DNA of 64,000 nt, taken from the NCBI RefSeq assembly GCF_042680685.1, contig NZ_JBHUEA010000005.1:1-64000 (forward strand), in the 5' to 3' direction. The stretch is from Amnibacterium endophyticum (GTDB lineage: Bacteria > Actinomycetota > Actinomycetes > Actinomycetales > Microbacteriaceae). Both the position numbers and the translations under genes were made by a program. The notes under the pieces were generated by a model that was given only the letters and a program-made list of their open reading frames with translations, was not told the origin of the DNA and made no database searches. Positions within the stretch are counted from its first letter, which is position 1. Every line of letters starts with the position of its first letter. Positions 32,464 to 41,303 of this stretch are shown here, in pieces.

Positions 32464-34347
32464 TCACGAGCAGGTGGCGTTCGTGATCTCGACCGGCACC
32501 TCGCGGACCTTCGGCGTGTGGCTGACCTCGACCGTCGACGAGTTGTCGGTGCCGCCGGAGAACACGGCCTTCACGGTCTTCGACTCCCCCGGTCCGATGT
32601 TCAGGCTGACCTGGCCGACCGGTCGGTCGTACAGCGTGCCCTTGACCGCGGGGCGCCGGTCGGCGATGCCGGTGGCGTCCCAGACCGTGTTCTCGTCGTA
32701 CTTGAAGTTCGTGCCCCAAACGACCTTCTCGCCGTCGATGGTGACGCTGACCAGCTTCGCCCCGACCGGCCCGTACAGCTGCACCCACTGGCGGTCCCCG
32801 CCCGGCACGATGCGCGGCTGGTGCGCCTTGACGTACTCGGGCAGCGAGTACGCCTTCGCGGCCGGCAGCGTGTTGATCACCTTCGCGGAGACCGTGTACT
32901 TCGGCGTCGGCGAGCAGGTGTTCGTCTTCACCGACACCTGCTCGTCCATGAAGTACGACATCTTGCTCGTCGCATCGTCGTTGTTGTAGACGCCGAGCAC
33001 GGTCTTGTCCGTGTTGTCCTCGGGCAGCATGTTGCCGAGCGGGCTGTCCATCAGCAGCTCCTGCTCGTCCTTCCGCGTGGACCACATCTTGAGCCGCTGC
33101 TCCGCCATCATCGGCTTCAGCTGGTCGAGGTACGCCTGCGGGCTACCGGCACCGCTCGTGACCGCGGAGAAGATCCCCTGGGCGGCCGACGCGAAGATCG
33201 CGTCCTGCACGTCGGGGTTCGTGTACTTCGCGTACACGTCGTAGAGCAGGTAGCTGACGGCGTTGTCCGACGTGATCGTCTCTCCGTCCGCCAGTTTGAC
33301 GGGCCCGGTCGCCTTCATGAGGTACGAGAGCGCGACGGGGTCGAAGGAGATGACCCCGTCGACCTTGCCGGGGTAGACGCGCTGCCAGTACTTCCGCGCG
33401 GCCTTCGCCGTCGTCGGGAAGTCGGGCGTCATCGTGATGTTCGTCACGTAGGTCATCGCGTAGGTGCCGTAGAACTTGTAGAAGTCCTTGTTGAACGAGC
33501 CCTTCGGCGTGAGGATCGGCTCCTGGAGGCGCGGGAAGTTCCCCGAGTCGCCCTGCTGTCCGAGCTTCACCTTGCCGTCGTCCACGACGAGCATCGCCAT
33601 CGAGGCCGGGTTGCCGCCGCTCGCGCGCTCCTCCGCGTTGTTCTGGAAGATCATGAGGTAGTGGCGCTTGCCCTCCCCGCCGAGGGCGGGGTAGAGGACG
33701 GGCATGATCTTGCGGAGCTCAGCGGTCACCGGCGCCGCCTCGCCGAGCGTCGACCGCAGCGACTCGATGGGCTGCTTCAGCTGCGGCAGCACGTCCTTCG
33801 TGTCGATCGCCGCGGCGCTCTTGTCCGCCGCCTGGATGGCGTCGTCGACGTCCCCGATCGCCGGCGTCAGCTTCTTCAGCGGCTGGATGTCGATGCCGCC
33901 GTCGTGCGGCTTCAGGCTCTCGACGCTGATGCCGTCCGCCGCCTCTGCCAGCGGACCGACGCCGTCGTGCACGAGCGCGTTCACCAGGTCCGCCGTCTGC
34001 CCGAACGCCTTCAGGTTCGGACCGAGCACCGGCAGCTTCTCGTAGAGCGACCACACGGGGTCGTCGACCTGCTGCGCCGCCTTCGTCGTGTTCGCCTGCA
34101 GCCCCCGGTACATCTCGGCGGTGCTCGGCGCGTTCGGCTGCCCGAGCGCACTCTTGAACGAGGTCAGCTGCCCCTGCGCGGCCTCGAGCGAGTCCTTCGC
34201 GATCAGCGCCCGGTTGCCGACGTAGAGGGTCAGCACCGCGGCGGCCACGACGCCGAGGATCAGGGCGACGGAGCCGCCGATGGCGATGCGACGGCGCACC
34301 CGCTGGGCGGGCGTCCGCTGCTTCTTGCGTCGGGGGTCCTTCGGCAC
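32464..34347 (-). CDS. DUF4012 domain-containing membrane-anchored protein (copy 2)
   Basis: This 627-aa paralogue of the next gene has the same architecture: a basic head (KDPRRKKQRTPAQRVRRR), one membrane helix (about 20-43) and a large extracellular domain with HYLMIFQNNAEERASGGNPA, MTPDFPTTAKAARKYWQRVY, VDGVISFDPVALSYLMKATG and VLGVYNNDDATSKMSYFMDE. The two copies share all domain landmarks but differ in the first 200 residues and in tone of charge, as expected from an old duplication. Function unknown; a role in export, anchoring or chain-length control of a wall glycan is only a guess. GTG 34347 has a weak RBS. The gene forms the left border of a lower-GC block. Confidence 0.85.
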   Translation of the reverse strand: MPKDPRRKKQRTPAQRVRRRIAIGGSVALILGVVAAAVLTLYVGNRALIAKDSLEAAQGQLTSFKSALGQPNAPSTAEMYRGLQANTTKAAQQVDDPVWSLYEKLPVLGPNLKAFGQTADLVNALVHDGVGPLAEAADGISVESLKPHDGGIDIQPLKKLTPAIGDVDDAIQAADKSAAAIDTKDVLPQLKQPIESLRSTLGEAAPVTAELRKIMPVLYPALGGEGKRHYLMIFQNNAEERASGGNPASMAMLVVDDGKVKLGQQGDSGNFPRLQEPILTPKGSFNKDFYKFYGTYAMTYVTNITMTPDFPTTAKAARKYWQRVYPGKVDGVISFDPVALSYLMKATGPVKLADGETITSDNAVSYLLYDVYAKYTNPDVQDAIFASAAQGIFSAVTSGAGSPQAYLDQLKPMMAEQRLKMWSTRKDEQELLMDSPLGNMLPEDNTDKTVLGVYNNDDATSKMSYFMDEQVSVKTNTCSPTPKYTVSAKVINTLPAAKAYSLPEYVKAHQPRIVPGGDRQWVQLYGPVGAKLVSVTIDGEKVVWGTNFKYDENTVWDATGIADRRPAVKGTLYDRPVGQVSLNIGPGESKTVKAVFSGGTDNSSTVEVSHTPKVREVPVEITNATCS

Positions 34348-34397
34348 GGTGGAACGGCGTCCCTTCGGGAGGAGGTCGTGTCAAGCGGGCTGGTGCA

Positions 34398-34411
34398 CCT
34401 TATTCGAGGGG
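34398..34411 (-). promoter_or_regulatory. C4-T-CGAATA-AGG motif upstream of the DUF4012 pair
   Basis: On the minus strand CCCCTCGAATAAGG, followed by TGCACC, resembles CCCCCGAATAGGG plus CACC at 41203. It lies 51 bp before the GTG at 34347. No clear -10 follows. Confidence 0.3.
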
Positions 34412-34502
34412 CGCGGCAGCGGCAGACCCTTGCTCGGAGCGTCGCGAAGAGACGCTCGAGTCATAGCTTCCGCTTACCCTGCACGCACGACGCAGATCGT
34501 TG

Positions 34503-35639
34503 TCAACCCGCTCCAGCCGCCACCTCGGCCTCGTATGCGTCACGCAGCCTCCGTGCCTGACGTTGCAGATCGAAGTGCTCGACTATGCGATCCCGCCCCC
34601 TCGCTCCCATGTCGGCTGCAACCACGTGAGACCCCAGCACCTGGACGAGCGCATCGGCGAGCGAGCCGGCGTCGCGTTCGCCGACCAACACCCCCGTGTC
34701 GTCGGTGACGGCCTCGCCGATACCGGCGTGGCGTGTCCCGACGACTGGGCGGCCCAGCGCTCCCGCCTCGAGCACCGCCTGCGGCAGCCCCTCCGTATCT
34801 CCGCTCCTCGCCGTGACGCTCGGAACCGCGACCACCGCAGCTCGGCGCATGAGCTCGAGCACCAACGCGTGCGGAAGTGCTCCGTGGAACGTCACGGCCT
34901 CCTTGAGTCCCGCCTCAGAGACCTGGCTCGTGAGCCTGCCGAGTAGCGGCCCGTCCCCGATCACGTCCAGCCGCAGGTCCGGGACCTTGAGGCGCGCTCG
35001 TCGGACTGCTTCGACGAGGTACTCGGTCCCCTTCTTCTCGACCAGACGCGCCACATGGACAACGCGCGGCTCGTCCGGCACCGGGGTCGGAAGTAGCAGC
35101 GTCGTGTCGACGCCGGTCGTGATCACCGGAGTGCGCTCCTCCGACGCCCCGAGTCCGATCGCGAGACGGCGCACGTGCTCGGACACGCAGACGAAGAGCG
35201 ACGGGGACCGCAGCAGCCCCTCCCGCAGCAACGCGTAGCGTGCCCAGGACGGCGTCCGGGCGCGCAGCAACGCCTCGCGACTGTAAGAGACGTCGAACCC
35301 GTGAAGGGTGACGACGTGCGGGATCCCCGCCCGCTCGGCGGCGCGACGGGAGTACAGGCCCTCGACACCGAAGTGCGCGTGCAGCAGCTCCAGCCGCTCG
35401 TCCGCGATCACCGACTGAAGTGAACGGTTCGCGGCCACACCCGTGATGTAGGCGGCACGAGCCGGCGTCGAGTGCAGCGGCAACTGACGGGTCCGGATGC
35501 CGGGTACCGGATCTATGACCGAGTCTCGAGCGAGCACTATCGGACTACAGCGTTCCAGCGCTCGGACCTGGTCCGGGATGAAGCGTTCCGACGGCAAGTA
35601 GACGGTGTGACGCAGGACCCCGACGCGGAGTTCGCGCAC
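34503..35639 (-). CDS. GT4-type glycosyltransferase
   Basis: This 378-aa GT-B enzyme has VGVLRHTVYLPSERFIPDQV at the N-terminus, then LLHAHFGVEGLYSRRAAERA and HVVTLHGFDVSYSREALLRA, all typical of GT4 acceptor domains. The donor domain follows with VVHVARLVEKKGTEYLVEAV, LDVIGDGPLLGRL and GDTEGLPQAVLEAGALGRPV, containing the E-x7-E motif. Substrate unknown. GTG 35639 is preferred because AGGGAGG lies 6 nt upstream; a longer frame upstream is arginine-rich and unlike the family. It is divergent from the glycosyltransferase starting at 35744. GC is lower than in genes left of 34.4 kb. Confidence 0.9.
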   Translation of the reverse strand: MRELRVGVLRHTVYLPSERFIPDQVRALERCSPIVLARDSVIDPVPGIRTRQLPLHSTPARAAYITGVAANRSLQSVIADERLELLHAHFGVEGLYSRRAAERAGIPHVVTLHGFDVSYSREALLRARTPSWARYALLREGLLRSPSLFVCVSEHVRRLAIGLGASEERTPVITTGVDTTLLLPTPVPDEPRVVHVARLVEKKGTEYLVEAVRRARLKVPDLRLDVIGDGPLLGRLTSQVSEAGLKEAVTFHGALPHALVLELMRRAAVVAVPSVTARSGDTEGLPQAVLEAGALGRPVVGTRHAGIGEAVTDDTGVLVGERDAGSLADALVQVLGSHVVAADMGARGRDRIVEHFDLQRQARRLRDAYEAEVAAGAG

Positions 35640-35743
35640 GTCCGACCTCCCTCGAGCCGTCCGACACCGCAGGACAGAGGAGTCGGCTCGCCGCATACGC
35701 TAACCCAGGCGCTTCTTCCGCGCCGTTCGCAGAGGAGATGTGC

Positions 35744-36874
35744 GTGAGCCGCTCGACACCGGTCGTGATCTTGTCGACAGCCGACTTCGACAGCACCGTC
35801 TGGACCAACAAGCAGCACCTCGCGACACGCCTGGCCGAGCACCGAGAGGTGACCTACGTGGAGTCCTTCGGGCTCCGCCGTCCCACGTTGACGAGAGCTG
35901 ACGCCGGGCGTATTGCTCGCCGACTCCTTCAATCGCAAGAGACTCCGACGGAGCGACGCCAGGTCGAGCACCGTCCTGAGGTCGTGTCGCCGGTCGTCGT
36001 CCCGTTTCACGGATCGCACATCATTCGACGACTCAATCGGCAGCTCGTGGACCGGCTGGTCGTGCCACGTCTACCGCGCGAGTACATCCTCTGGTCTTTC
36101 AGCCCGCTCACCTACGGTCTTGAAGACGGCGCGAACTCGTTCGTCTACCACTCGGTCGATCTCATTCACCATCAGCCGCACATGCCCTCACGCAGCATCG
36201 TCACCGCCGAGCGGCGCGCAGTCCGCCGAGCAGATGTCGTAATCGCCAGCAGCACCGGCGTGAGGAATCACCTGCTGGAGATCGGCGCGCCAGCCGTGCG
36301 CCTGTGGGAGAACGTCGCGGATACCCGACTCTTCGCGGCGCCGCAGCCACGCAGACGACCTCGGGCGGTCTTCGCAGGCCATCTGACACCGACCAAGATC
36401 GATATTGCCGCGCTCCGCTCGGTCGTCGACGCGGAGGTCGACCTCGTGGTGTGCGGGCCCCTACCCGAGGACGGGACGTCGCTGCCCGATGACATCCGCG
36501 CGCTGCTCGAGCATCCTCGTACCGAGTACCTCGGCAACCTGCCTCCTGAGCGTCTCGCGGAGGTGTTCTCCGAGTGTGTGGTGGGCTTAATCCCGTACCT
36601 CACCAACCCGTACACGAGCGGCGTCTTTCCTCTCAAGGTCTACGAGTACCTGGCTGCCGGCCTGTCCATCGTGACGACGCCGCTCGGCAGCCTTGACGGA
36701 ACAGATCCCGCACTTCTAGTGCGGAGCGGTTCGGTGGGCTTTGGCGCGGCCGCGGCTTCGGCGATCGAGGAATTCGAGGAGGCCGAGGCGATGGAACGGC
36801 GCGCTCTCGCAGCGTCGCACTCTTGGGAGTCACGCACCGAGCAGGCGCTCGCGGTCCTCAACGATCTCTGTTGA
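35744..36874 (+). CDS. glycosyltransferase (GT4/GT1-like)
   Basis: This 376-aa GT-B-like enzyme resembles CpsH/WsaE-type transferases: VVILSTADFDSTVWTNKQHL at the start, ILWSFSPLTYGL and FVYHSVDLIHHQPHMPSRSI in the acceptor domain, VIASSTGVRNHLLEIG, then a donor domain with AVFAGHLTPTKIDIAALRSV and FPLKVYEYLAAGLSIVTTPL. The K-x-Y-E-Y-L-A-A-G motif holds the nucleotide-binding Glu. GTG 35744 has AGAGGAG at ideal distance, whereas the ATG two codons earlier would overlap the RBS. The gene is convergent with the MurJ-like gene, 17 bp between stops. Sugar specificity unknown. Confidence 0.85.
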   Translation: MSRSTPVVILSTADFDSTVWTNKQHLATRLAEHREVTYVESFGLRRPTLTRADAGRIARRLLQSQETPTERRQVEHRPEVVSPVVVPFHGSHIIRRLNRQLVDRLVVPRLPREYILWSFSPLTYGLEDGANSFVYHSVDLIHHQPHMPSRSIVTAERRAVRRADVVIASSTGVRNHLLEIGAPAVRLWENVADTRLFAAPQPRRRPRAVFAGHLTPTKIDIAALRSVVDAEVDLVVCGPLPEDGTSLPDDIRALLEHPRTEYLGNLPPERLAEVFSECVVGLIPYLTNPYTSGVFPLKVYEYLAAGLSIVTTPLGSLDGTDPALLVRSGSVGFGAAAASAIEEFEEAEAMERRALAASHSWESRTEQALAVLNDLC

Positions 36875-36891
36875 CCGCGAGGAACTCGAAC

Positions 36892-38442
36892 TCAGCGCCG
36901 CACGACCTCGCGCTGCTCGCCACAGGTGCGCTCCTCAGTCGGGGTACGCGAGCGAGAACGGCGAAACAGAGCGATCACCTCGGCGATGACCCCGCGGTAC
37001 GTCCGGGCGACGGCCAGCGTGAGGGCCCACGCCAGAGCGATGACGACCAGCTGCAGGACCACCGGTAGGCCGGGAACCACGAGCACACCAACGCTGACGC
37101 CGACCGCCGGCAGGGCCACGACGGCGAGCCGCAGCAGCAGCCTGTGCAGGTGCAGGAGGCGTGCCGCCACGACCGTGAGCACGAGCCCGTAGACGGTGAC
37201 ACCGAGGCCGATGAACACCGGCGCGTGGAGCATAAGCGCGAGACTTTGCACCCCGACCTCGGCGGCCAGTCCGCTGACGGTGATCACCAGCACGGCGCGG
37301 TTCCGACGACGTGCGGTGAGCGCCCGCGTGAGGGCATAACCGACGATCTGCACCGCGATCCCGCAGAACAGGCCGAATGCGACCTGGGAGGTGAGCAGCG
37401 CGGCCTCCTGCCCGAAGTTTCCGCGTCCGTACACGACTCTCACGATTGTTCCGGTCAACGGCAGGACTACGAATGTCAGGGGCAGCCCGATGACCACCAC
37501 GGAGGACAGGATGCGGCTGCTCGCCCGCTTAAAACCCTCCTCGTCGAGCGTGGCCATCTGCGTGAGCCCGACGAAGCCGAGCGGCACCGACACCAGCGTG
37601 ACCAGCGAGTCGCTGAGCGTCTGCGCGTAGTCGACGGAGGCGATTAGGGCGTCAGGACCGTGCGAAGCGATGATCCTCTGCACCACGGCCGCGATCTGAA
37701 TGCCCGCAGGAATGACTGCCAGCGGCAGGACCGCCCACAGGTTCCGCAAGACGACCCGCAACGCAGCCGGCAGGCCCCTCGCGTCGAGCCGGCCGAGCAG
37801 GTCGAAGCGGACCAGCAGGACAACGCACCAGGTCGCGTAGATCAGCCAAGCGAGAACGAAGCCGGAAGCGAGCCACACGGGCTGGCGGAGGGTGACGGCC
37901 AGCATCGTGCCAATCAGCAGCCCAGCAGTCTGCAGGGTCGATCGCAGTGATGTCGCGGTGTACTTGCCCGTCGTTGCGAGCGCGTAGCCCGCAATGCTGG
38001 CCACGCCGAAGAGCGGAATACACCAGGCGAGGACCCCTAGGAAGTCGGCGCCGAGTGCCTGAATCTGCAGCGAGGCACCCGGAATCAGGAGGCTCATGGC
38101 GTCGCGTCGGAGCGTAAAGACCAGCAGAGCGACGCCGGTCATCGCCCCGCCGTACCCGAGCAGGTAGCCCCAGATCAGCCGCCTGGCACCCAGCGGATCC
38201 GCGGCGCGGGTCTCAGCGTACGCGGGCACGAAGGCGGAGGAGAGGACGTCCCCGGTAACCAGATTGGCCGATACGAGCACGCTCGATTGCGCGCTCTTGA
38301 ATCCCGACGCAATCGGCCCTGAGCCGAATGCCGCGGCGAACACGACCTCTCGAGCCAGCCCTGCGACCTTGCCGATGAGACTGCCGATGAAGAGGACGAC
38401 GAAACCCCGGAAGAAGTGGCTCCGGTCCTGCGACGCCTTCAC
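36892..38442 (-). CDS. MurJ/MviN-like lipid-linked glycan flippase
   Basis: This 516-aa protein has about 14 membrane helices and the MurJ N-terminus IGKVAGLAREVVFAAAFG (G-x-x-x-R-E). Further family marks are SAFVPAYAETR, ALATTGKYTATSLRSTLQTA and VVYGRGNFGQEAALLTSQVA. MurJ homologues move undecaprenyl-PP-linked cargo outward; placed in a GT cassette this one more likely exports the cassette's repeat unit than lipid II. The GTG at 38442 overlaps the stop of the upstream GT4 (GTGA), which fixes the start. It is the second flippase in the window and unrelated in detail to that at 6.5-8.0 kb. Confidence 0.88.
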   Translation of the reverse strand: MKASQDRSHFFRGFVVLFIGSLIGKVAGLAREVVFAAAFGSGPIASGFKSAQSSVLVSANLVTGDVLSSAFVPAYAETRAADPLGARRLIWGYLLGYGGAMTGVALLVFTLRRDAMSLLIPGASLQIQALGADFLGVLAWCIPLFGVASIAGYALATTGKYTATSLRSTLQTAGLLIGTMLAVTLRQPVWLASGFVLAWLIYATWCVVLLVRFDLLGRLDARGLPAALRVVLRNLWAVLPLAVIPAGIQIAAVVQRIIASHGPDALIASVDYAQTLSDSLVTLVSVPLGFVGLTQMATLDEEGFKRASSRILSSVVVIGLPLTFVVLPLTGTIVRVVYGRGNFGQEAALLTSQVAFGLFCGIAVQIVGYALTRALTARRRNRAVLVITVSGLAAEVGVQSLALMLHAPVFIGLGVTVYGLVLTVVAARLLHLHRLLLRLAVVALPAVGVSVGVLVVPGLPVVLQLVVIALAWALTLAVARTYRGVIAEVIALFRRSRSRTPTEERTCGEQREVVRR

Positions 38443-39536
38443 CGAGCTGCCTGCTTCCGACGAAGTCGCTCGAAGTACTTGATGTACGAGGCCGCGCACT
38501 CCTCGATGCGGAACGCCGGTTCCGGAGCCGGCACAGGCTGCGACAACACCTCGTCCACCGCGGCGCCCAGATCCTCAGCAGTCGCTCTCGCCGTTTTCAC
38601 GAGGCCATGACCGGCGGGGATGGACTGCGCAGCCTGCTCGCTGACGACAAGACGGCGTCCGAGGACGAGCGCCTCGAGCGCGACGAGAGGCAGCCCCTCG
38701 CGTCGCCGGGACGGGACGACCACGACGTCCGCGGTCGTCATCAGCGCACCGACCTCGTCACGGCTGACGCTCCCAAGGAACTCGACCCGGTGTTCGAGAT
38801 CGAGCTGCCCTGCCAGCGCGCGCAGTCCCTGCTCCTCGGGTCCGTCTCCGGCGACGGAGACGCGCCACGCCCGAGCCTGTGCAGCGCGCAGCAACAGGTC
38901 AACCCCCTTCTCCCGCTTAAGTCGGCCGACGAAGACGACATGCTCCGTATCGCCGTGTGCGCGTTCCACCCCCGGTTCGATGAAGCTCGGCACGCCGTTG
39001 ACAATCACTTGGACGTCTCTCGGCCGCACAGGACGCGGGACGGACTGCAGATCCGACGCGACACCTCGTCCTATCGCGACGAGCCCGTCGTAACGTCGGT
39101 AGGTCCGGAGATCCGACGCGAGGTTGATGCAGTTCTTGGCGACACCGGCGAGCCCTCGTGCCGTCGGGCCGGCGAGCTTCGTGCGGATCTCCGCGAGCGC
39201 CGTTCCGTGCGCTTGCATCACGACTGGCGTGCGGCCGGCGTGTCCCGCCAAGGAGGCGGCACCTGAGCTGACCCCGAGGATCACGTCGTGATCCTCGGGC
39301 CGGACAGTCTGACGCACACGACGTCGCCACCCCGCCGAGTAATGCCCGCTGCGACCAGGGAGGGCTCGTATCACGACGTCGGACCGCTCGAAGTGGGCTC
39401 CCGACGGAGGTGGGGTCGTGTAGCAGACGACGTCGTGCCCGCCCTCCGTCCAACTATTCATCAGGTCCTCTGTGAGCCGCTCCATGCCGCCGCCGCCGTG
39501 CGCCGGGAGCGCACGCGTGATGACCGCGATCCTCAC
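38439..39536 (-). CDS. GT4-type glycosyltransferase
   Basis: This 365-aa GT-B enzyme begins IAVITRALPAHGGGGMERLT, with the glycine-rich acceptor loop of GT4. VIVNGVPSFIEPG leads into the donor domain VVFVGRLKREKGVDLLLRAA, then VSVAGDGPEEQGLRALAGQL and SRRREGLPLVALEALVLGRR (E-x7-E). GTG 39536 has AGAGG 5 nt upstream. It is co-transcribed with the Wzy-like gene 54 bp upstream and coupled to the flippase downstream, so the three genes form an assembly-export unit. Specificity unknown. Confidence 0.9.
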   Translation of the reverse strand: MRIAVITRALPAHGGGGMERLTEDLMNSWTEGGHDVVCYTTPPPSGAHFERSDVVIRALPGRSGHYSAGWRRRVRQTVRPEDHDVILGVSSGAASLAGHAGRTPVVMQAHGTALAEIRTKLAGPTARGLAGVAKNCINLASDLRTYRRYDGLVAIGRGVASDLQSVPRPVRPRDVQVIVNGVPSFIEPGVERAHGDTEHVVFVGRLKREKGVDLLLRAAQARAWRVSVAGDGPEEQGLRALAGQLDLEHRVEFLGSVSRDEVGALMTTADVVVVPSRRREGLPLVALEALVLGRRLVVSEQAAQSIPAGHGLVKTARATAEDLGAAVDEVLSQPVPAPEPAFRIEECAASYIKYFERLRRKQAAR

Positions 39537-39590
39537 TGCAGCCTCTGCCTCGCTCGGAAATCGATCGCACGACTCCGAACTTGATCCGTC

Positions 39591-41144
39591 TCAATCACCG
39601 ACGAGCTCCACCCGAGCTCGATCGGAGACAGGTCTCTCGACCGACAGCCTCCGGGTCACTAGGGACGATCGATCGAGACGGCCCGGACGGCGCTCGAGGA
39701 GCAGGGCGATCGCGACTGCGGTGATGGCGATGAGGCGCGGTCCGCCGTAGACGCCGGTATTGTCCGCCAGGCCGTGCAGCAGGACCCAGCCGAACGCGAT
39801 CACGCCGAGAATTCGAGACGCTGCGGCGTCAGGAGAGCCGCCCCGTCGATGGGAGACCGCGGTGCGAACGATCGCGGCGAGCAGCAGCAGGACGACGAAG
39901 AGGGACAGCGCACCCGTGTCGGACCAGACCTGCAGCGGCCAATTATGAGGCGGGAAGGCAGGGTTCAGGTCCCCGGCCGGGGCCAGGGGGCCGTACTGTC
40001 CGGCCCAGCCCCCGAACCCGAACCCACCGTAGGGATGCTGCTGCGCAAGCCGCAGCCCGATCCTCCAGATGTCGAACCTCGTGCCGATGGCGTCCATCGA
40101 ACGCACCGCCAGGTCCGGCTGAAGCGGTGCCGCTGCGGGGACGAGGACGAGCGGCGGCTCCGCAGCAGGCTCCGAAGCAGGCTTCGGATCTAGAGCGACT
40201 GACGGCTCGGTCGGCGGTACCGACACTTCGGCTGCGGGAGACGCGCTCTGCACCGCGGAGGTCTGCTGCGCGACGCCCGGAGCGACCACGAGCACTGCGA
40301 CGAAGACAGCGAGCGCACCACTCAGCAGCAGACCGAGCGCGACGACGGCCCGGCGACGCAGCCGGACCACGATGACGAGGGCGAGCACACCGATCGCGAG
40401 CACGGACAGGTAGAGACCACTCTTCGAGCCGGTCGCGAGCACGGCGGCGAGATCGAGGCCGAGGACGCTGCCCGCAGCGGCTCGCCCGACACCGCGCTGC
40501 CGTAGCGCGAGCAGTGCCGCCAGGGCGCCCCCAGCGCCGCTGAACAGACTCGCCGCGTTCGCGTTGACGAAGAAGAGTCCGCCGGACTTCGCCTTGTCCA
40601 GCACGTTGTTGCGATCGGTCGTGAAGAACCCGTCGGCCAGGCCGTGCCCGTTCAGCAGGCCGAAAAGCGCCGAGTGGAAGTACTGGTCCTCGAGCGAGGG
40701 AACGAATCGGAAAATCAGGATGCTGACCGCTGAGACGCCGAGGAGCGCCGTGAAGACGGCCAGCGGCAGCGTCGTGCGTCGTTGCCGGATCACCACGACC
40801 GCCAGTGCGGTGGTCACCCCGAGACCGAAGAGTTGCGCACAGAGCGCGAGTCCAGCCTCGCGGTCGGGGCTCCACGCGAGAGCCGCGACCGACAGCAGGA
40901 GGTAGGCGGAGAACAGCCCTGCGACGAGCCGCAGCCGCGGCAGCTGCCCGCGTGCGCGAACGAGCGCGACGACCGCCGCGAGCTGCCACACAGTTGCAAA
41001 CGAGACTGCGAACGCATCTGTCGCGAACACCTGTAGCACGTCGAGCGCCAGCGTCGCGGTAAGCACCGCTGCCGGGCTCAGCCGCCAGCACGCGACCACT
41101 GCTGCCGCGCCGAAGACGGCGAGCCGGATGAGGTCGGCCGTCAC
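39591..41144 (-). CDS. O-antigen ligase/polymerase (Wzy-like) integral membrane protein
   Basis: This 517-aa protein has about 11-12 membrane helices. A large outer loop (about 335-420) is rich in Pro, Ala, Ser and Glu (AAEVSVPPTEPSVALDPKPA), which is unusual, and is followed by the Wzy_C hallmark GTRFDIWRIGLRLAQQHPYG, GFGFGGWAGQYG and FPPHNWPLQVWSDTGALSLF, matching H-N/x-x-L-x-x-x-x-x-x-G. It probably polymerises the repeat unit built by the cassette. GTG 41144 is the only start after an arginine-rich upstream frame. A candidate promoter lies at 41186-41215, shared with the divergent GT4 gene. Confidence 0.86.
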   Translation of the reverse strand: MTADLIRLAVFGAAAVVACWRLSPAAVLTATLALDVLQVFATDAFAVSFATVWQLAAVVALVRARGQLPRLRLVAGLFSAYLLLSVAALAWSPDREAGLALCAQLFGLGVTTALAVVVIRQRRTTLPLAVFTALLGVSAVSILIFRFVPSLEDQYFHSALFGLLNGHGLADGFFTTDRNNVLDKAKSGGLFFVNANAASLFSGAGGALAALLALRQRGVGRAAAGSVLGLDLAAVLATGSKSGLYLSVLAIGVLALVIVVRLRRRAVVALGLLLSGALAVFVAVLVVAPGVAQQTSAVQSASPAAEVSVPPTEPSVALDPKPASEPAAEPPLVLVPAAAPLQPDLAVRSMDAIGTRFDIWRIGLRLAQQHPYGGFGFGGWAGQYGPLAPAGDLNPAFPPHNWPLQVWSDTGALSLFVVLLLLAAIVRTAVSHRRGGSPDAAASRILGVIAFGWVLLHGLADNTGVYGGPRLIAITAVAIALLLERRPGRLDRSSLVTRRLSVERPVSDRARVELVGD

Positions 41145-41185
41145 GGACGACGATCCCCGCAGGTCGCAAAGGCACGCATGGCCAC

Positions 41186-41215
41186 ACCATAAGAACGGGT
41201 CACCCCCGAATAGGG
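41186..41215 (-). promoter_or_regulatory. C5-GAATA-GGG dyad 11 bp from a TATGGT -10 element in a divergent promoter region
   Basis: CCCCCGAATAGGG (plus strand, 41203-41215) lies 11 bp upstream, on the minus strand, of TATGGT (41186-41191), which is 41 bp before the GTG at 41144. The spacing equals that at 30487-30517. The region also separates the divergent gene at 41304. Confidence 0.45.
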
Positions 41216-41303
41216 CACCGCGCCGGAGCGTCGCGGATTCAGCCGGAGCGCGACACGGAGTCGGCGAGTGGTCGGCGCGGCGAGCACATGACAACGTGGG
41301 CGC

